Below, in pieces: positions 22,958 to 32,022 of a stretch of DNA of 51,154 nucleotides. Position 1 is the first letter of the stretch; every line of letters starts with the position of its first letter. The DNA is from Bacteroidota bacterium (lineage in GTDB: Bacteria > Bacteroidota > Bacteroidia > Bacteroidales > FEN-979), in NCBI GenBank assembly GCA_026391715.1, contig JAPLDO010000049.1, positions 1 to 51,154 on the forward strand, given 5' to 3'. The notes under the pieces were generated by a model, which had not been told where the DNA came from, searched no databases, and saw nothing but the letters and a program-made list of their open reading frames with translations. A program made the translations under genes and the position numbers.

Positions 22958-23215
22958 TTATTTTACCGGGCGAAGAGAAGAAGAAAAAAACTTTGGAGAC
23001 AGCTTTACACTAGAAAGAGTTAAATACCCCAAAATAAAAACGATCACACCAAAAGTAAGACCGGGATGCGCAGAAAACAGATTTTTAAAAAATGGGTAAA
23101 GCGTCGCGAAGATTTGCTCAAAAGCATGAGCAATGGGATCGGCGATAAGTTGAAAAGAGTTGAAAAATATCTGAAAAACGTCAAAAGATGCGAGGATGTT
23201 TGAAAGGGTTTCCAT
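22958..23215 (-). CDS. Small single-pass membrane protein, unknown
   Basis: 85 aa. The first 48 residues are aromatic-rich and amphipathic (DVFQIFFNSFQLIADP); a membrane helix at about 50-70 reads LTFGVIVFILGYLTL; the tail is short and basic. I recognise no family. Support for expression is a -7 TACATTTG at 23232-23239, 17 bp before the ATG. It stands alone between the heptamer array and the HD gene. Confidence 0.5.
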   Translation of the reverse strand: METLSNILASFDVFQIFFNSFQLIADPIAHAFEQIFATLYPFFKNLFSAHPGLTFGVIVFILGYLTLSSVKLSPKFFSSSLRPVK

Positions 23216-23231
23216 GTTGCTGAATTTTCAT

Positions 23232-23239
23232 CAAATGTA
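23232..23239 (-). promoter_or_regulatory. -7 box TACATTTG of the small membrane protein gene
   Basis: Exact TAnnTTTG on the minus strand, leader of about 10 nt to the ATG at 23215. No -33 TTTG. Confidence 0.45.
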
Positions 23240-23333
23240 CCTCCTAACTTCCTACATAGAAACTGTTTTTCGACGAATTGCCGAAATAGGTGGATGAATC
23301 AGGCGGGATGAAAGACAGATAACGGTCAGCATT

Positions 23334-23930
23334 CTAATGCCATATAGAAGATGGCTTCAGAATATTCTTTCTGAGCTTGGCGGTAAATCCAAGTTTACAC
23401 AAGGTTCGGCGGGCTTTAATAAGGTCGGTAAGTTCAATTACCATATTGGGGTTGACCTCTTCTGCCATTTTAAGGATAAAGGCTTCGGTTTGATCGAGAT
23501 ATTCTGAAATTTTATTGTTTGTATGTGTATCGAGATGAAGATCGGTAAGGTTGCTTAATCTGTCGGCACATTTAAGGATTTTTGCATTTTTTGAACCATG
23601 ATCCAGTACGCGTTTAAGGTACTCAGGTTTTGTTTCCGAACTGCTTTTTGTAACTTCAAGCACCAAATCAACCACCTTAGGACCATCTTCATCAATCCAG
23701 CGGATTTCATCAACCTTTGCCGCCGCAAGATCTTCGAGAAAATCGTGCAACAGCGAGGCTTTCAGCAGTACGGGGTCATAAAAATACTTGTAATCAAGTA
23801 AAATGCCAAGAGTGGCAAAAACATGGCGGAACTGATTCCCACCCACTTTCCTCCTGACCCCGATAAGAGCCGTAGCTTTCAGGATATAAGGCGCGAGGAT
23901 AAGATTTTTTAAAATTTCAAGGTCATCCAT
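23334..23930 (-). CDS. HD-domain phosphohydrolase, RelA/SpoT hydrolase-like
   Basis: 198 aa. The order of residues fits the HD hydrolase fold of SpoT/Mesh1: RRKVGGNQFRH (H36), LLHDFLED (H62, D63), and KCADRLSNLTDL (D near 123). There is no synthetase, TGS or ACT domain, so a stand-alone (p)ppGpp hydrolase (small alarmone hydrolase) is possible, but divergence around the first motif leaves other nucleotide phosphohydrolases open. The ATG at 23930 is used. An in-frame TTG at 23951 coincides with the TTTG of a -7 box (23949-23956), so it cannot be the start. Confidence 0.75.
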   Translation of the reverse strand: MDDLEILKNLILAPYILKATALIGVRRKVGGNQFRHVFATLGILLDYKYFYDPVLLKASLLHDFLEDLAAAKVDEIRWIDEDGPKVVDLVLEVTKSSSETKPEYLKRVLDHGSKNAKILKCADRLSNLTDLHLDTHTNNKISEYLDQTEAFILKMAEEVNPNMVIELTDLIKARRTLCKLGFTAKLRKNILKPSSIWH

Positions 23931-23948
23931 ACCAGATTTTTTGGATAA

Positions 23949-23956
23949 CAAAGTTA
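23949..23956 (-). promoter_or_regulatory. -7 box TAACTTTG of the HD hydrolase gene
   Basis: Exact TAnnTTTG on the minus strand, 18 bp before the ATG at 23930, so the leader is about 12 nt. Confidence 0.5.
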
Positions 23957-24010
23957 CAGATTTTTTATTGCTGGGAGCCGATTCAGCGTTAAAGGTTTAG
24001 AAGGAAGCAT

Positions 24011-24018
24011 TACTTTTG
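24011..24018 (+). promoter_or_regulatory. -7 box TACTTTTG of the glycosyltransferase genes
   Basis: Exact TAnnTTTG on the plus strand. It includes a TTG that is in frame with the GT2 gene but would lie in the promoter; the ATG at 24049 is therefore the real start. Leader of about 25 nt. Confidence 0.5.
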
Positions 24019-24048
24019 ACCGAAAATTATAGATTCACCAGGCAATTG

Positions 24049-24891
24049 ATGTCACAAATCAGTAAAATTTCAATCGTCACTCCTTCGTTAAACCAGGCTG
24101 GATTCATTGAGCGGACAATCCGGAGTGTTTTAACTCAAAAGGTTGACGCAGTTGTGGAATATATTGTTGTTGATGGAGGTTCGACAGATGGAACCATGAA
24201 AATTCTGGAGAGATTCAGGAGCTTAATAAGCTTTACTTCCGAACCCGACAATGGTATGTCGGACGCGCTTAACAAAGGTTTTTCTTCAAGCGCCGGCGAA
24301 ATACTTGCGTGGCTTAATTCCGATGATCTTTATCTCCCCGGAACCCTTAAGAAAGTGGTTGATTATTTTAACGCCCATCCCGATTGTCTTTGGCTTTATG
24401 GCAATTGCAGGATGATTGACGAAGCCGACCGTGAAATAAGGAAATGGATAACAGCCTATAAAATTCGAAAATCTGCTGATTTCAGCTTTCAGAGATTACT
24501 CGTGGAAAACTTTATTTCCCAGCCGGCTGTGTTTTTCAGACGAAGCGCTTTTGAACAGGCTGGCGCTGTTGATACCAGTTTGCCGACAGCCATGGATTAC
24601 GACCTGTGGCTCAGGCTGGCAAAATTGGGCAAACCTGGTTTTATCAACGACTTTCTTGCCAGTTTCAGAGTTCACCCAGGTTCGATTAGCGCGAGGAACT
24701 ACCGTAAACAGTTTGAAGAACAGTACCAGATACATAAAAAGTATGATCTTAATAAACTTGCCCTTCTCAAACACCGGCTGATGATCCTTCTGATAGTGTC
24801 GGTATATTCATTATTTAATCTGTATTTTTGTTTCAAAGTTTGGATATGGTCAATAGCAAAAAAAAACAAACTGTTGGTAAACAGCCGCTAA
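24049..24891 (+). CDS. GT2 family glycosyltransferase
   Basis: 280 aa. GT-A fold: ISIVTPSLNQAGFIERTIRSVL at the start, VVDGGSTDGT (nucleotide-binding Asp), EPDNGMSDALNKG, and AWLNSDDLYLPG for the metal-binding DxD-like site, then LWLYGN and AVDTSLPTAMDYDLWLRL with the catalytic Asp-x-Asp. A hydrophobic segment lies near the C-terminus. First gene of a glycan cluster, and it overlaps the next frame by 46 bp. The donor and acceptor cannot be told. Confidence 0.88.
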   Translation: MSQISKISIVTPSLNQAGFIERTIRSVLTQKVDAVVEYIVVDGGSTDGTMKILERFRSLISFTSEPDNGMSDALNKGFSSSAGEILAWLNSDDLYLPGTLKKVVDYFNAHPDCLWLYGNCRMIDEADREIRKWITAYKIRKSADFSFQRLLVENFISQPAVFFRRSAFEQAGAVDTSLPTAMDYDLWLRLAKLGKPGFINDFLASFRVHPGSISARNYRKQFEEQYQIHKKYDLNKLALLKHRLMILLIVSVYSLFNLYFCFKVWIWSIAKKNKLLVNSR

Positions 24892-26723
24892 AAGGAAAGA
24901 AAGCGCCTGTAATTCGCAAAAAAGAATCGTGGTTTACTCCATTTATACCGCTATTGGTAATTCTCCCGGCGGTTTTTCTTGCGTTTTCACCCATTCTCGA
25001 CAATGGTCTAACGAACTGGGACGATCCCGATTTAATCATAGATAATCCACTGATCCGGACGCTGAGTTTTGACAATCTTAAAACGATTTTCACCACTTTT
25101 TACTTTGGAAATTACCAACCGCTGCATCTCGCTGTCTATTCTGTTGAATACCATTTCTGGCAACTGAACCCTGCCGGTTATCACGCCGTTAGTCTGTTCC
25201 TTTTTCTTATCATCACATCGCTTGTATATTATTTTATATATCTGATTGGAAATCGCAGGATTCTCATTGCAATTATTGCTACGGCTCTGTTTGCCGTCAA
25301 TGCCATGCGGGTTGAATCGGTGGCATGGGCTGCCGAGCGCAAGGATATGCTTTATGCCCTTTTTTATGTAGCGTCACTCATTGCCTACGTTAAGTATATA
25401 CTAAGCGCCAATGAATCCAAAGGTATGCCAAAAATCAGGTATCTGGTTTACGCGCTGTTATTCTTTGTTGTCTCTGTTTTTTCAAAGGTTATGGCGGTTT
25501 CCCTCGTTGGCGCGCTGGTTTTTCTCGACTATTTGTATGCCCGCCGGCTTACGGTTTGGTTAGTTCTTGAAAAAATTCCTTTTGTAATTATCAGTATAAT
25601 ACTGGGACTGGTTCAGGTCAAAGCAGCAGCCTCCACCCATACAATAGATACCTCCGGGCAGTTTGATTTCATTGATCGGATATTGATCTTATGCAGAAAC
25701 CTGATGTTCTATGTTTATAAAATGCTGTTGCCCCTCGATTTATCGGCATTCCATCCATATCCGGTAAGGGTGGCGGGGCAGGCATGGCCCGCAGAGTTCT
25801 ATATCGCGCCGGTTTTTGCTCTGCTGATTCTGATCTTGTTCATCTGGTCGCTTAGAAAATCGCGGACTATGGTTTTCTGCATCGGGTTTTTTCTTTCCTC
25901 AGTCGCGCTCGTTTTACAGTTTGTCGCCATCGGACCTGCGCTGTTCAATGAACGCTATTCCCTGATTCCGGCAATAGCGCTCTCTTTTGCTCTTGCCTTG
26001 CTCATTGATCGTCTGATAATCCGGTATCCATTTGCAAAACCGGCGTTATTTGGAGTTACCGGCGTGTATTTCCTATTCATGTTTGTGCTGACATTTGTGC
26101 GGTGCAACGTTTGGCAAACCAGTTTAATCTTGTGGGATGATGTACTCGCTCAGTATCCGCGGGCGGCAATTGCGTTGAATAACCGGGGAAAAATATATGG
26201 AAACGAACTCGGAAATACAACCAAAGCATTGGAGGATTTATCTGCCGCCATTGCAAGCGATCCGAGTTATGAAGGTCCATACAGCAACCGAGGAATTATT
26301 TATTGTATGAATGGCAAATTCGACAAAGCTATAGCCGATTTCAACACCGCGCTTAGAATAAAGCCTGATTATTACGAATCCATCGCAAACCGCGCTATCG
26401 CGTTTGCGCAAACCAACAAACTCGATTCAGCGCTGATTGATTTTACCAGGTGTGTTGAACTGGCTCCGGGAAAATACACAATCTATTTAAACCGCGGACT
26501 TTGCTATTACCAGATGCGGCAACAGGAAAAAGCGATAGCAGATTTTAACAAAGGGATCAGCTTGGAACCGGAGAACGGCGAGTTGTATTTAAGAAGGTCA
26601 TACTCATTTCATGAACTTGGAAAACATGCCGAAGCCCTTCAGGATGCTCAGATTGCAAAAAATGCAGGGATTAAAGTTGAACAAGCTTACTTCGAGAAAT
26701 TAAAATCTCTTGCAGCCAAATGA
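24846..26723 (+). CDS. TMTC-like membrane glycosyltransferase with TPR repeats
   Basis: 625 aa. A short basic start is followed by about ten membrane helices with GT-C marks: NWDDPDLIIDNPLI near residue 60 (acidic catalytic site of the PMT/TMTC kind) and RVESVAWAAERKDMLYALFY. From about residue 440 four TPR units follow (AIALNNRGKIYGNELGN, EGPYSNRGIIYCMNGKFDKA, YYESIANRAIAFAQTNK, YTIYLNRGLCYYQMRQQEKA). It resembles protein O-mannosyltransferase-type enzymes that use lipid-linked sugars. It overlaps the previous GT2 gene by 46 bp; the ATG at 24846 is preferred over a TTG at 24828. The acceptor is unknown. Confidence 0.85.
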   Translation: MVNSKKKQTVGKQPLKGKKAPVIRKKESWFTPFIPLLVILPAVFLAFSPILDNGLTNWDDPDLIIDNPLIRTLSFDNLKTIFTTFYFGNYQPLHLAVYSVEYHFWQLNPAGYHAVSLFLFLIITSLVYYFIYLIGNRRILIAIIATALFAVNAMRVESVAWAAERKDMLYALFYVASLIAYVKYILSANESKGMPKIRYLVYALLFFVVSVFSKVMAVSLVGALVFLDYLYARRLTVWLVLEKIPFVIISIILGLVQVKAAASTHTIDTSGQFDFIDRILILCRNLMFYVYKMLLPLDLSAFHPYPVRVAGQAWPAEFYIAPVFALLILILFIWSLRKSRTMVFCIGFFLSSVALVLQFVAIGPALFNERYSLIPAIALSFALALLIDRLIIRYPFAKPALFGVTGVYFLFMFVLTFVRCNVWQTSLILWDDVLAQYPRAAIALNNRGKIYGNELGNTTKALEDLSAAIASDPSYEGPYSNRGIIYCMNGKFDKAIADFNTALRIKPDYYESIANRAIAFAQTNKLDSALIDFTRCVELAPGKYTIYLNRGLCYYQMRQQEKAIADFNKGISLEPENGELYLRRSYSFHELGKHAEALQDAQIAKNAGIKVEQAYFEKLKSLAAK

Positions 26724-26771
26724 GGGATGAAGGCTTTTTGAGGCGACTGAAAAAAAGGGGACTGATATAAA

Positions 26772-28175
26772 ATGAAAAAGGAAGAACTGCTTCAGTTTTA
26801 CAACCGCACAGCCATTTCGCGCGCCAAATGGAAGAGGCGAAACTGGTTTTACCATAAATCATTGCAGCAGTACTTTTCATATATTGTCGCCGAAGGCAGC
26901 CGGGTAATTGAAATCGGTTGCGGCGCCGGCGACCTTCTCAATTCAGTGAAACCTGCCGTTGGTGTTGGCGTTGATTTTTCGCCATTAATCATCGAACAGG
27001 CAAAACAAAAATATCCTCATCTCAGGTTTTATGTGCAGGATGTTGAGGAACTTAACATTGACGAGAAATTTGATTATATCATTTTATCCGATCTTGTTGG
27101 TTGCCTTTGGGATATTCAAAAAGCTCTCAATAACCTTCGAAAATTATGTCATCCTCAAACCCGGCTGGTTATTTCGAACTACAGCTACCTTTGGGAGTCT
27201 GTGATGATTCTCGGGGAAAAAATGCACATCAAACTTCCTCAACCTAAACAGAACTGGATTTCGAACGCAGATATTGAGACATTACTGGAACTTGAAGACT
27301 TCCAGGTTGTAACAATCCATAAAAAATTATTGTTGCCGAAATATATCCCCGTTCTGAATTTTATTTTTAACCGCGGAATCGCCAATTTCCCAATTCTGAA
27401 TAACCTCGATCTGATTAATCTGATAGTTGCCAGACCACTGTCTGCTCCCGAACCGGAATATTCAGTTTCGATAATTATTCCGGCGCGAAATGAACAGGGA
27501 AACATAGAAAATGCCATAAAAAGAACCGGCGTTTTCGGGCTGTCGCAGGAATTTATTTATGTGGAAGGTCACTCATCCGACCATACCTGGGAAGAGATGA
27601 TACGGGTTAAAGAAGCCTATCCCGAGGTCAACATCAGGGTTATCCGCCAAACCGGAAAGGGGAAAGGAAATGCTGTAAGGGAGGGTTTCGACCTGGCGTC
27701 AGGAGAAATACTGATGATTCTTGACGCCGATTTGACTATGCCGCCGGAGGAACTCGGAAAATTCTACCGGGCGCTAAAGCAAAACAAAGGCGAATTTATT
27801 AACGGTTGCCGGCTGGTTTATCCAATGGATAAGCAGGCAATGCGGTTTCTTAATTTTCTTGCCAACAGGTTTTTCGGACTGTTTTTCACCTATCTGCTCG
27901 GCCAACGGCTGAAGGATACGCTTTGCGGGACCAAAGTTTTGTTTAAAAGGGATTACCTTTCCATTATAAAAAATCGTCGCTATTTCGGCGATTTCGATCC
28001 TTTCGGCGATTTCGACCTTTTATTCGGGGCGGCAAAACTGAACCTGAAAATTACAGAGATCATTATCCGTTACCGCGACAGGGAGTATGGTTCAACTCAG
28101 ATAAGCCGTTTTAAGCATGGCTGGCTTCTGGTAAAAATGAGCGTTTTTGCCGCCAGAAAAATGAAATTCAAGTAG
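26772..28175 (+). CDS. Methyltransferase - GT2 glycosyltransferase fusion
   Basis: 467 aa. Residues 1-215: class I SAM methyltransferase (VIEIGCGAGDLLNS as motif I, VGVDFSPLIIEQA, FDYIILSDLVGCL). Residues about 230-467: GT-A glycosyltransferase (VSIIIPARNEQGNIENAI, EGHSSDHTW, KGKGNAVREGFDLASGEILM with LDADLTMPP for the metal site, then a DTLCGTKVLFK motif), like the polyprenyl-phosphate sugar transferases. One chain with both activities suggests a sugar is methylated and moved on the same glycan. Lies 48 bp after the TMTC-like gene; ends overlapping the convergent GT2 gene by 8 bp. Confidence 0.9.
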   Translation: MKKEELLQFYNRTAISRAKWKRRNWFYHKSLQQYFSYIVAEGSRVIEIGCGAGDLLNSVKPAVGVGVDFSPLIIEQAKQKYPHLRFYVQDVEELNIDEKFDYIILSDLVGCLWDIQKALNNLRKLCHPQTRLVISNYSYLWESVMILGEKMHIKLPQPKQNWISNADIETLLELEDFQVVTIHKKLLLPKYIPVLNFIFNRGIANFPILNNLDLINLIVARPLSAPEPEYSVSIIIPARNEQGNIENAIKRTGVFGLSQEFIYVEGHSSDHTWEEMIRVKEAYPEVNIRVIRQTGKGKGNAVREGFDLASGEILMILDADLTMPPEELGKFYRALKQNKGEFINGCRLVYPMDKQAMRFLNFLANRFFGLFFTYLLGQRLKDTLCGTKVLFKRDYLSIIKNRRYFGDFDPFGDFDLLFGAAKLNLKITEIIIRYRDREYGSTQISRFKHGWLLVKMSVFAARKMKFK

Positions 28176-29067
28176 GCTCCTGATGTTGATTTCGTCTGAT
28201 CAACGAAAGTTGTTCAGTAATCAGTCCCAGGAGGAAAAAGAGCAATGTAACAACTATTCCCAGCAAGGTTCCCATGCTAACTCCTCTGCCCTGCAACGCC
28301 AGCGGAATACCCCAGCTCATTGTGATAATGATGGAAACCAGGGATAAGGGTAAAAATATTTTCATTGGACTGAACAGGATTACGATATTAATTATCTCCA
28401 TGATGGTTTGAAAGGCAGTTTGGAATCCGATTGTACTTTTACCGGTATTGCGCTCCTTAATCCTGATAGGTTCTTCCACTACGAGATGGCGGTTATTGAT
28501 GAAAATCAGTGTAATTACATCGCTGAACGACATGGTGTTGGTTGTAAGATAGAGATATTTTTTAGCGAGATCGGTACGGTAAATCTTCATACCCGAATTG
28601 ATATCGTGAATGGGTACTGTCATCATAATCCGCGCAATCAGGCGAATAATGCTTTTCCCGACGCCGCGAGTGATTGAAGCCGATTTTATTCCTTTGCGTG
28701 AACCAACCACCATATCGGCGTCATGTTTTATCAGGCAGGCAACCAGTCTTTCAATATCATCGAGATAATGTTGTCCATCAGCATCATAGGTTATCAGGTA
28801 ATCGGTTTCACAGGCGCTTATACCGGTTTTAATGGCGGCTCCATAACCTTTATTGAGCTTATGATGAAGAATCCGTAGCGCCGGTTCATTTTCAAAACCT
28901 TTCAGAAAGTCTTTTGTTTCGTCGCGCGAGCCATCATTAACCAGAATGATGCGCCAGTTGTTTTCACGGCAATGGCTTATCAGGGATGGTAAAATTACTG
29001 TCAGGTTTTCCATCTCATTGTATGCCGGAATGATTACCGTTAAATCTATTCCTGATTGCAGATTCAT
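28168..29067 (-). CDS. DPM1-like polyprenyl-phosphate glycosyltransferase with C-terminal membrane helices
   Basis: 299 aa. GT2 marks: DLTVIIPAYNEMENLTVILP, VNDGSRDET, LNKGYGAAIKTGI, TYDADGQHYLDDI (metal-binding DxD), and the later QTIMEI region. Two membrane helices follow (IVILFSPMKIFLPLSLVSII and VVTLLFFLLGLITEQ), as in dolichol-/undecaprenyl-phosphate sugar synthases. The likely product is a lipid-linked sugar donor, which the neighbouring GT-C enzyme could use. Followed 9 bp upstream (in its transcription order) by the DUF2142 gene. Confidence 0.88.
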   Translation of the reverse strand: MNLQSGIDLTVIIPAYNEMENLTVILPSLISHCRENNWRIILVNDGSRDETKDFLKGFENEPALRILHHKLNKGYGAAIKTGISACETDYLITYDADGQHYLDDIERLVACLIKHDADMVVGSRKGIKSASITRGVGKSIIRLIARIMMTVPIHDINSGMKIYRTDLAKKYLYLTTNTMSFSDVITLIFINNRHLVVEEPIRIKERNTGKSTIGFQTAFQTIMEIINIVILFSPMKIFLPLSLVSIIITMSWGIPLALQGRGVSMGTLLGIVVTLLFFLLGLITEQLSLIRRNQHQEPT

Positions 29068-29076
29068 CTGTTTGAG

Positions 29077-31251
29077 TTAAACATAATACCTTATCAGCGT
29101 AAGATAAACAGCATAAACAAGCGCGAAAATACAGTATAAAATCGCCGAAAAATAGAGATATTTATCAAAGAGCCGTTCATGTCCCTGAATTTCATCTAAT
29201 ACCGCCGGTTTTAATTTTGGCTTTGCCTTTTGATATTCTCGTTTGCTCACGCTAAAGAGAAGATTCAACTTAGGGTTGAGAAACCGGTTGTAAAACATCA
29301 TAAAAAAAAGCGGAGCCATTGGAATAAAGTAACGACCCTGGACGCCGAAAACCCGGTCGCGTCCGGGGCGGGTGGCAAAAAGAAACATCGCCGTTTCAAT
29401 AAGAATAAATGTAAGCGCCACGAGGATAAAAAACAGGGTTTTACGACTAATGCCAAGCCTGATCTTTTCATCTGAGATAACCATAGCCGTAAGAACCATC
29501 AGCAACAAATATGAATAGGTTAGCATGTCGGGCAAATCAACATCAATATACCCGAGTACGCCAACAAAACTTTCTAATATATAGTCCCGGTAATAAACAA
29601 ATCCGCTGTTAAAGATTAATTTCAGATAAGCCGGAACGTCGGAAAGAATAGTTTTTATTTGTTTCTCCGGCATGAATACCGTTTTGTTTTTCGCAATTGA
29701 ATCGCCTGCGGTCAACGCGTTATCGGGATTACCCGTATTACTTATGATTGCTGAATTGTCCGATTCCTTAATCTTGTCCATGTACCCGTTTACGGTGGGT
29801 ATCACTTTTAAAAAAACAATTCCGATTACGATAACGCCAATTGCGATCAAGATGAACTTATAAAGTTTTCCGAATTTCACGGGAGGAATAATAAAAAACA
29901 GCGCTCCAAGAATAAAATAGGGAGGTTTGCAAAGCAAAAGCATTAATACCGACAAAGCCATCAATGCAAGATCCTTCACGGTCAGTTTTTTTTCACAGGT
30001 AAAAGCATAATAAAAAAATAATGCTATGGTAAAGAATGAAAGGCTGATTGTGAGGCTGTCATAAGAAAGAGAGCCAAATAGGAACAGGGTTTTAGGCATC
30101 AGGGCGAGCAGCAAAAAAAGCAACCTGAAAGGGTGTGGCATTAGTTTTATTGCGAAAAATATAATCAGGGCTGAAATGAGGAAGTTGAAAATTCTTCCGA
30201 AATACATTACAGTAAGGAGTGATGAGGAGAACCATTTTCCGATAAAAATGCCCATCGCCTGAGGCATGTACGGAAGTGTATATTCGGAAAAAGAAAACGG
30301 AATTCTTTTCTCCGGTTCAATTTTAACATTCGATTGAACTTGTATTTCTGCCATAGTGGTCTTCTGTCCGGCGCGAAAATGAAGATGACTAAAAACAGAT
30401 TCCATTTTGTTAATTGACGAGGGAACAGTTTTTTGCTTATCGAGGAATCCAAATTCTGAAATATTGTAGGAATGGTTGAAGTGGGTTACCTCATCGGGTA
30501 CCTGGAATGGCGGATTTATAAACGTGAAAATGAGCGAAAACGGGATGGATAAAGCAAGATAGGCATATTCGGGACGAATGTGAAAATTAATCAGGTATCT
30601 GCTAAGTTTATCCGACCAAACAATCAGAGCTGCAATAACCACGATAAGTATGTAGAGGAATATTTTTAGCAGCCATGATTGGCTGTAATTGGTTTCATAA
30701 GTTTTAAGCATTAAACTGCCATGGTACTGAGCCAGCTTATTCTTCAACGAACCAATAACGTCGTCGGAATTAAGCTCTGACGTATAAAAAACGCCTATTG
30801 AGTCGGCAAGGTTGAACAAGGGCGAGGCGGAATTGTCTTCGGAGCCATTAATGGAAAACAAGGAAACATAGAACCGGTTTCCTTTTCCTATATACACCGG
30901 TTTTGAAAAGTCGAAAAGGTTGTAATCTCCCTCTTTCAGTATTGAAGACGAAAAAGTTTGTTTGTGAAGAATGTTGTACAGAGTATCCAGCACAAGTAAC
31001 GTATTCTGATTTGTGTTATTACGACCACCCTGAGTAAACACCAGTTCGACGCCGGAAATATAATCCTTTACGGCAGTGATTCCCTGGTTTAGCGCAATTC
31101 CTTTGCCAAGTCCCAGTAAAATTCGGGCATGTTTTGATTCGGTTGATTGAATTGGCGTGACGTTATTCGGGTTGATACGGATAACAGAAACTACGATAAC
31201 TGTGATTATAAGAAAAAGGACGCCGATGATGATGCGGGTTTTTTGATTCAT
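29077..31251 (-). CDS. DUF2142 multi-span membrane protein
   Basis: 724 aa. One N-terminal membrane helix, an extracytoplasmic region of about 170 residues, then about ten membrane helices. The DUF2142 hallmark is around residue 240: FINPPFQVPDEVTHFNHSYN. GT-C-like glycosyltransferases share this acidic PDE motif and a long GT-C fold, so a polysaccharide or polyprenyl-sugar transfer role is likely but not proven. It starts the minus-strand pair with the DPM1-like gene, which could supply its lipid-linked donor. Divergent from ssb. Confidence 0.85.
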   Translation of the reverse strand: MNQKTRIIIGVLFLIITVIVVSVIRINPNNVTPIQSTESKHARILLGLGKGIALNQGITAVKDYISGVELVFTQGGRNNTNQNTLLVLDTLYNILHKQTFSSSILKEGDYNLFDFSKPVYIGKGNRFYVSLFSINGSEDNSASPLFNLADSIGVFYTSELNSDDVIGSLKNKLAQYHGSLMLKTYETNYSQSWLLKIFLYILIVVIAALIVWSDKLSRYLINFHIRPEYAYLALSIPFSLIFTFINPPFQVPDEVTHFNHSYNISEFGFLDKQKTVPSSINKMESVFSHLHFRAGQKTTMAEIQVQSNVKIEPEKRIPFSFSEYTLPYMPQAMGIFIGKWFSSSLLTVMYFGRIFNFLISALIIFFAIKLMPHPFRLLFLLLALMPKTLFLFGSLSYDSLTISLSFFTIALFFYYAFTCEKKLTVKDLALMALSVLMLLLCKPPYFILGALFFIIPPVKFGKLYKFILIAIGVIVIGIVFLKVIPTVNGYMDKIKESDNSAIISNTGNPDNALTAGDSIAKNKTVFMPEKQIKTILSDVPAYLKLIFNSGFVYYRDYILESFVGVLGYIDVDLPDMLTYSYLLLMVLTAMVISDEKIRLGISRKTLFFILVALTFILIETAMFLFATRPGRDRVFGVQGRYFIPMAPLFFMMFYNRFLNPKLNLLFSVSKREYQKAKPKLKPAVLDEIQGHERLFDKYLYFSAILYCIFALVYAVYLTLIRYYV

Positions 31252-31443
31252 GGTAATAAAGCAGCCTCAATGTTAAACATGAAATGGCAAATGACCAATC
31301 TACATGATGATTATCAATATTTTAACGCTCAAAACGAAAAACGGTTTCGTGCAAAGTTGAGAAAAATATGGATAAGAATGAAAAAAAGTTCGTTTTTACG
31401 TATTACCTTTTGCCCCCTTTTCTGATTAACCATAATATTTGAG

Positions 31444-31451
31444 TACTTTTG
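31444..31451 (+). promoter_or_regulatory. -7 box TACTTTTG of ssb
   Basis: Exact TAnnTTTG on the plus strand, 33 bp before the ATG at 31485. A TTTTG lies about 31 bp further up, rather too far for a -33. The in-frame TTG at 31449 is inside the box and is not a start. Confidence 0.5.
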
Positions 31452-31484
31452 TTCACGGAGTTTTTAACTAAAATTTCAATTATC

Positions 31485-31910
31485 ATGGCAACAGGAATAA
31501 ACAAAGTTATTCTGATTGGTAATCTGGGAAAGGACCCGGAGATTCAGAATTTTGAAAACGGAGTAAAGAAGGCTGCCTTCTCTCTCGCCACAACTGAATC
31601 CTACAAAGGAAAAGACGGGGAGAAAACCACGCATACCGAATGGCACAACATTGTTTTTTGGCGCAGTCTCGCCGAAGTGGCAGAACGTTTCCTTAAAAAA
31701 GGCGCCTCGATTTATGTTGAAGGTCGTATCCGCAGACGTGAGTATGAGGACAAAGAGGGACAGAAAAAATTCGTTTATGAAATTCTCGGCGATTCAATGC
31801 AAATGCTTGGCGGTTCGCGCGACAGCGGCCACAACGGCGCCCCGGCATCCGCCGAAATGCCGAAAGAGGAAAATCATGTAGCCACGCCGGATGATGATTT
31901 ACCATTTTAG
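31485..31910 (+). CDS. ssb: Single-stranded DNA-binding protein
   Basis: 141 aa. OB fold with INKVILIGNLGKDPEI at the start, VKKAAFSLATTESYKGKDG, TEWHNIVFWR and KGASIYVEGRI, and the acidic C-terminal tip DDDLPF that recruits repair and replication partners. Length is normal. The ATG at 31485 matches the family start. In many Bacteroidota ssb lies beside gldE and gldD; here gldD follows after 112 bp without gldE. Confidence 0.95.
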   Translation: MATGINKVILIGNLGKDPEIQNFENGVKKAAFSLATTESYKGKDGEKTTHTEWHNIVFWRSLAEVAERFLKKGASIYVEGRIRRREYEDKEGQKKFVYEILGDSMQMLGGSRDSGHNGAPASAEMPKEENHVATPDDDLPF

Positions 31911-31925
31911 AGTTCGCAAGCTTGC

Positions 31926-32020
31926 AAGCTGGTAAGTTGGCAAGTTGGCAAGTTGTATAATTTCACCAGCTTACCAGCTTACCATCTTACCAACTTGCCA
32001 ACTTACCAACTTACCAGCTT
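31926..32020. repeat. Near-perfect 30-bp inverted repeat between ssb and gldD
   Basis: 31926-31955 and 31991-32020 are reverse complements over 30 bp with one mismatch, and both arms are made of 8-bp units such as AAGTTGGC and ACCAGCTT. The loop is 35 nt. The right arm ends 2 bases before the gldD ATG. In mRNA it would form a long hairpin covering the ribosome entry area of gldD. It may also act as a terminator/attenuator of ssb transcripts, though it has no U-run. Confidence 0.93.
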
Positions 32021-32022
32021 CT

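Noticed and set aside
22813-23013. Open frame through the heptamer array coding a repeated acidic/basic peptide
   Set aside because: Made of the simple repeat itself, with no start context or conserved non-repeat part.
28168-28175. Eight-base convergent overlap of two glycan genes
   Set aside because: Short convergent overlaps are common and need no special explanation.
31945-32022. Extension of GldD by 26 codons to the ATG at 31945
   Set aside because: Consists of the inverted-repeat units and would destroy the lipoprotein signal.
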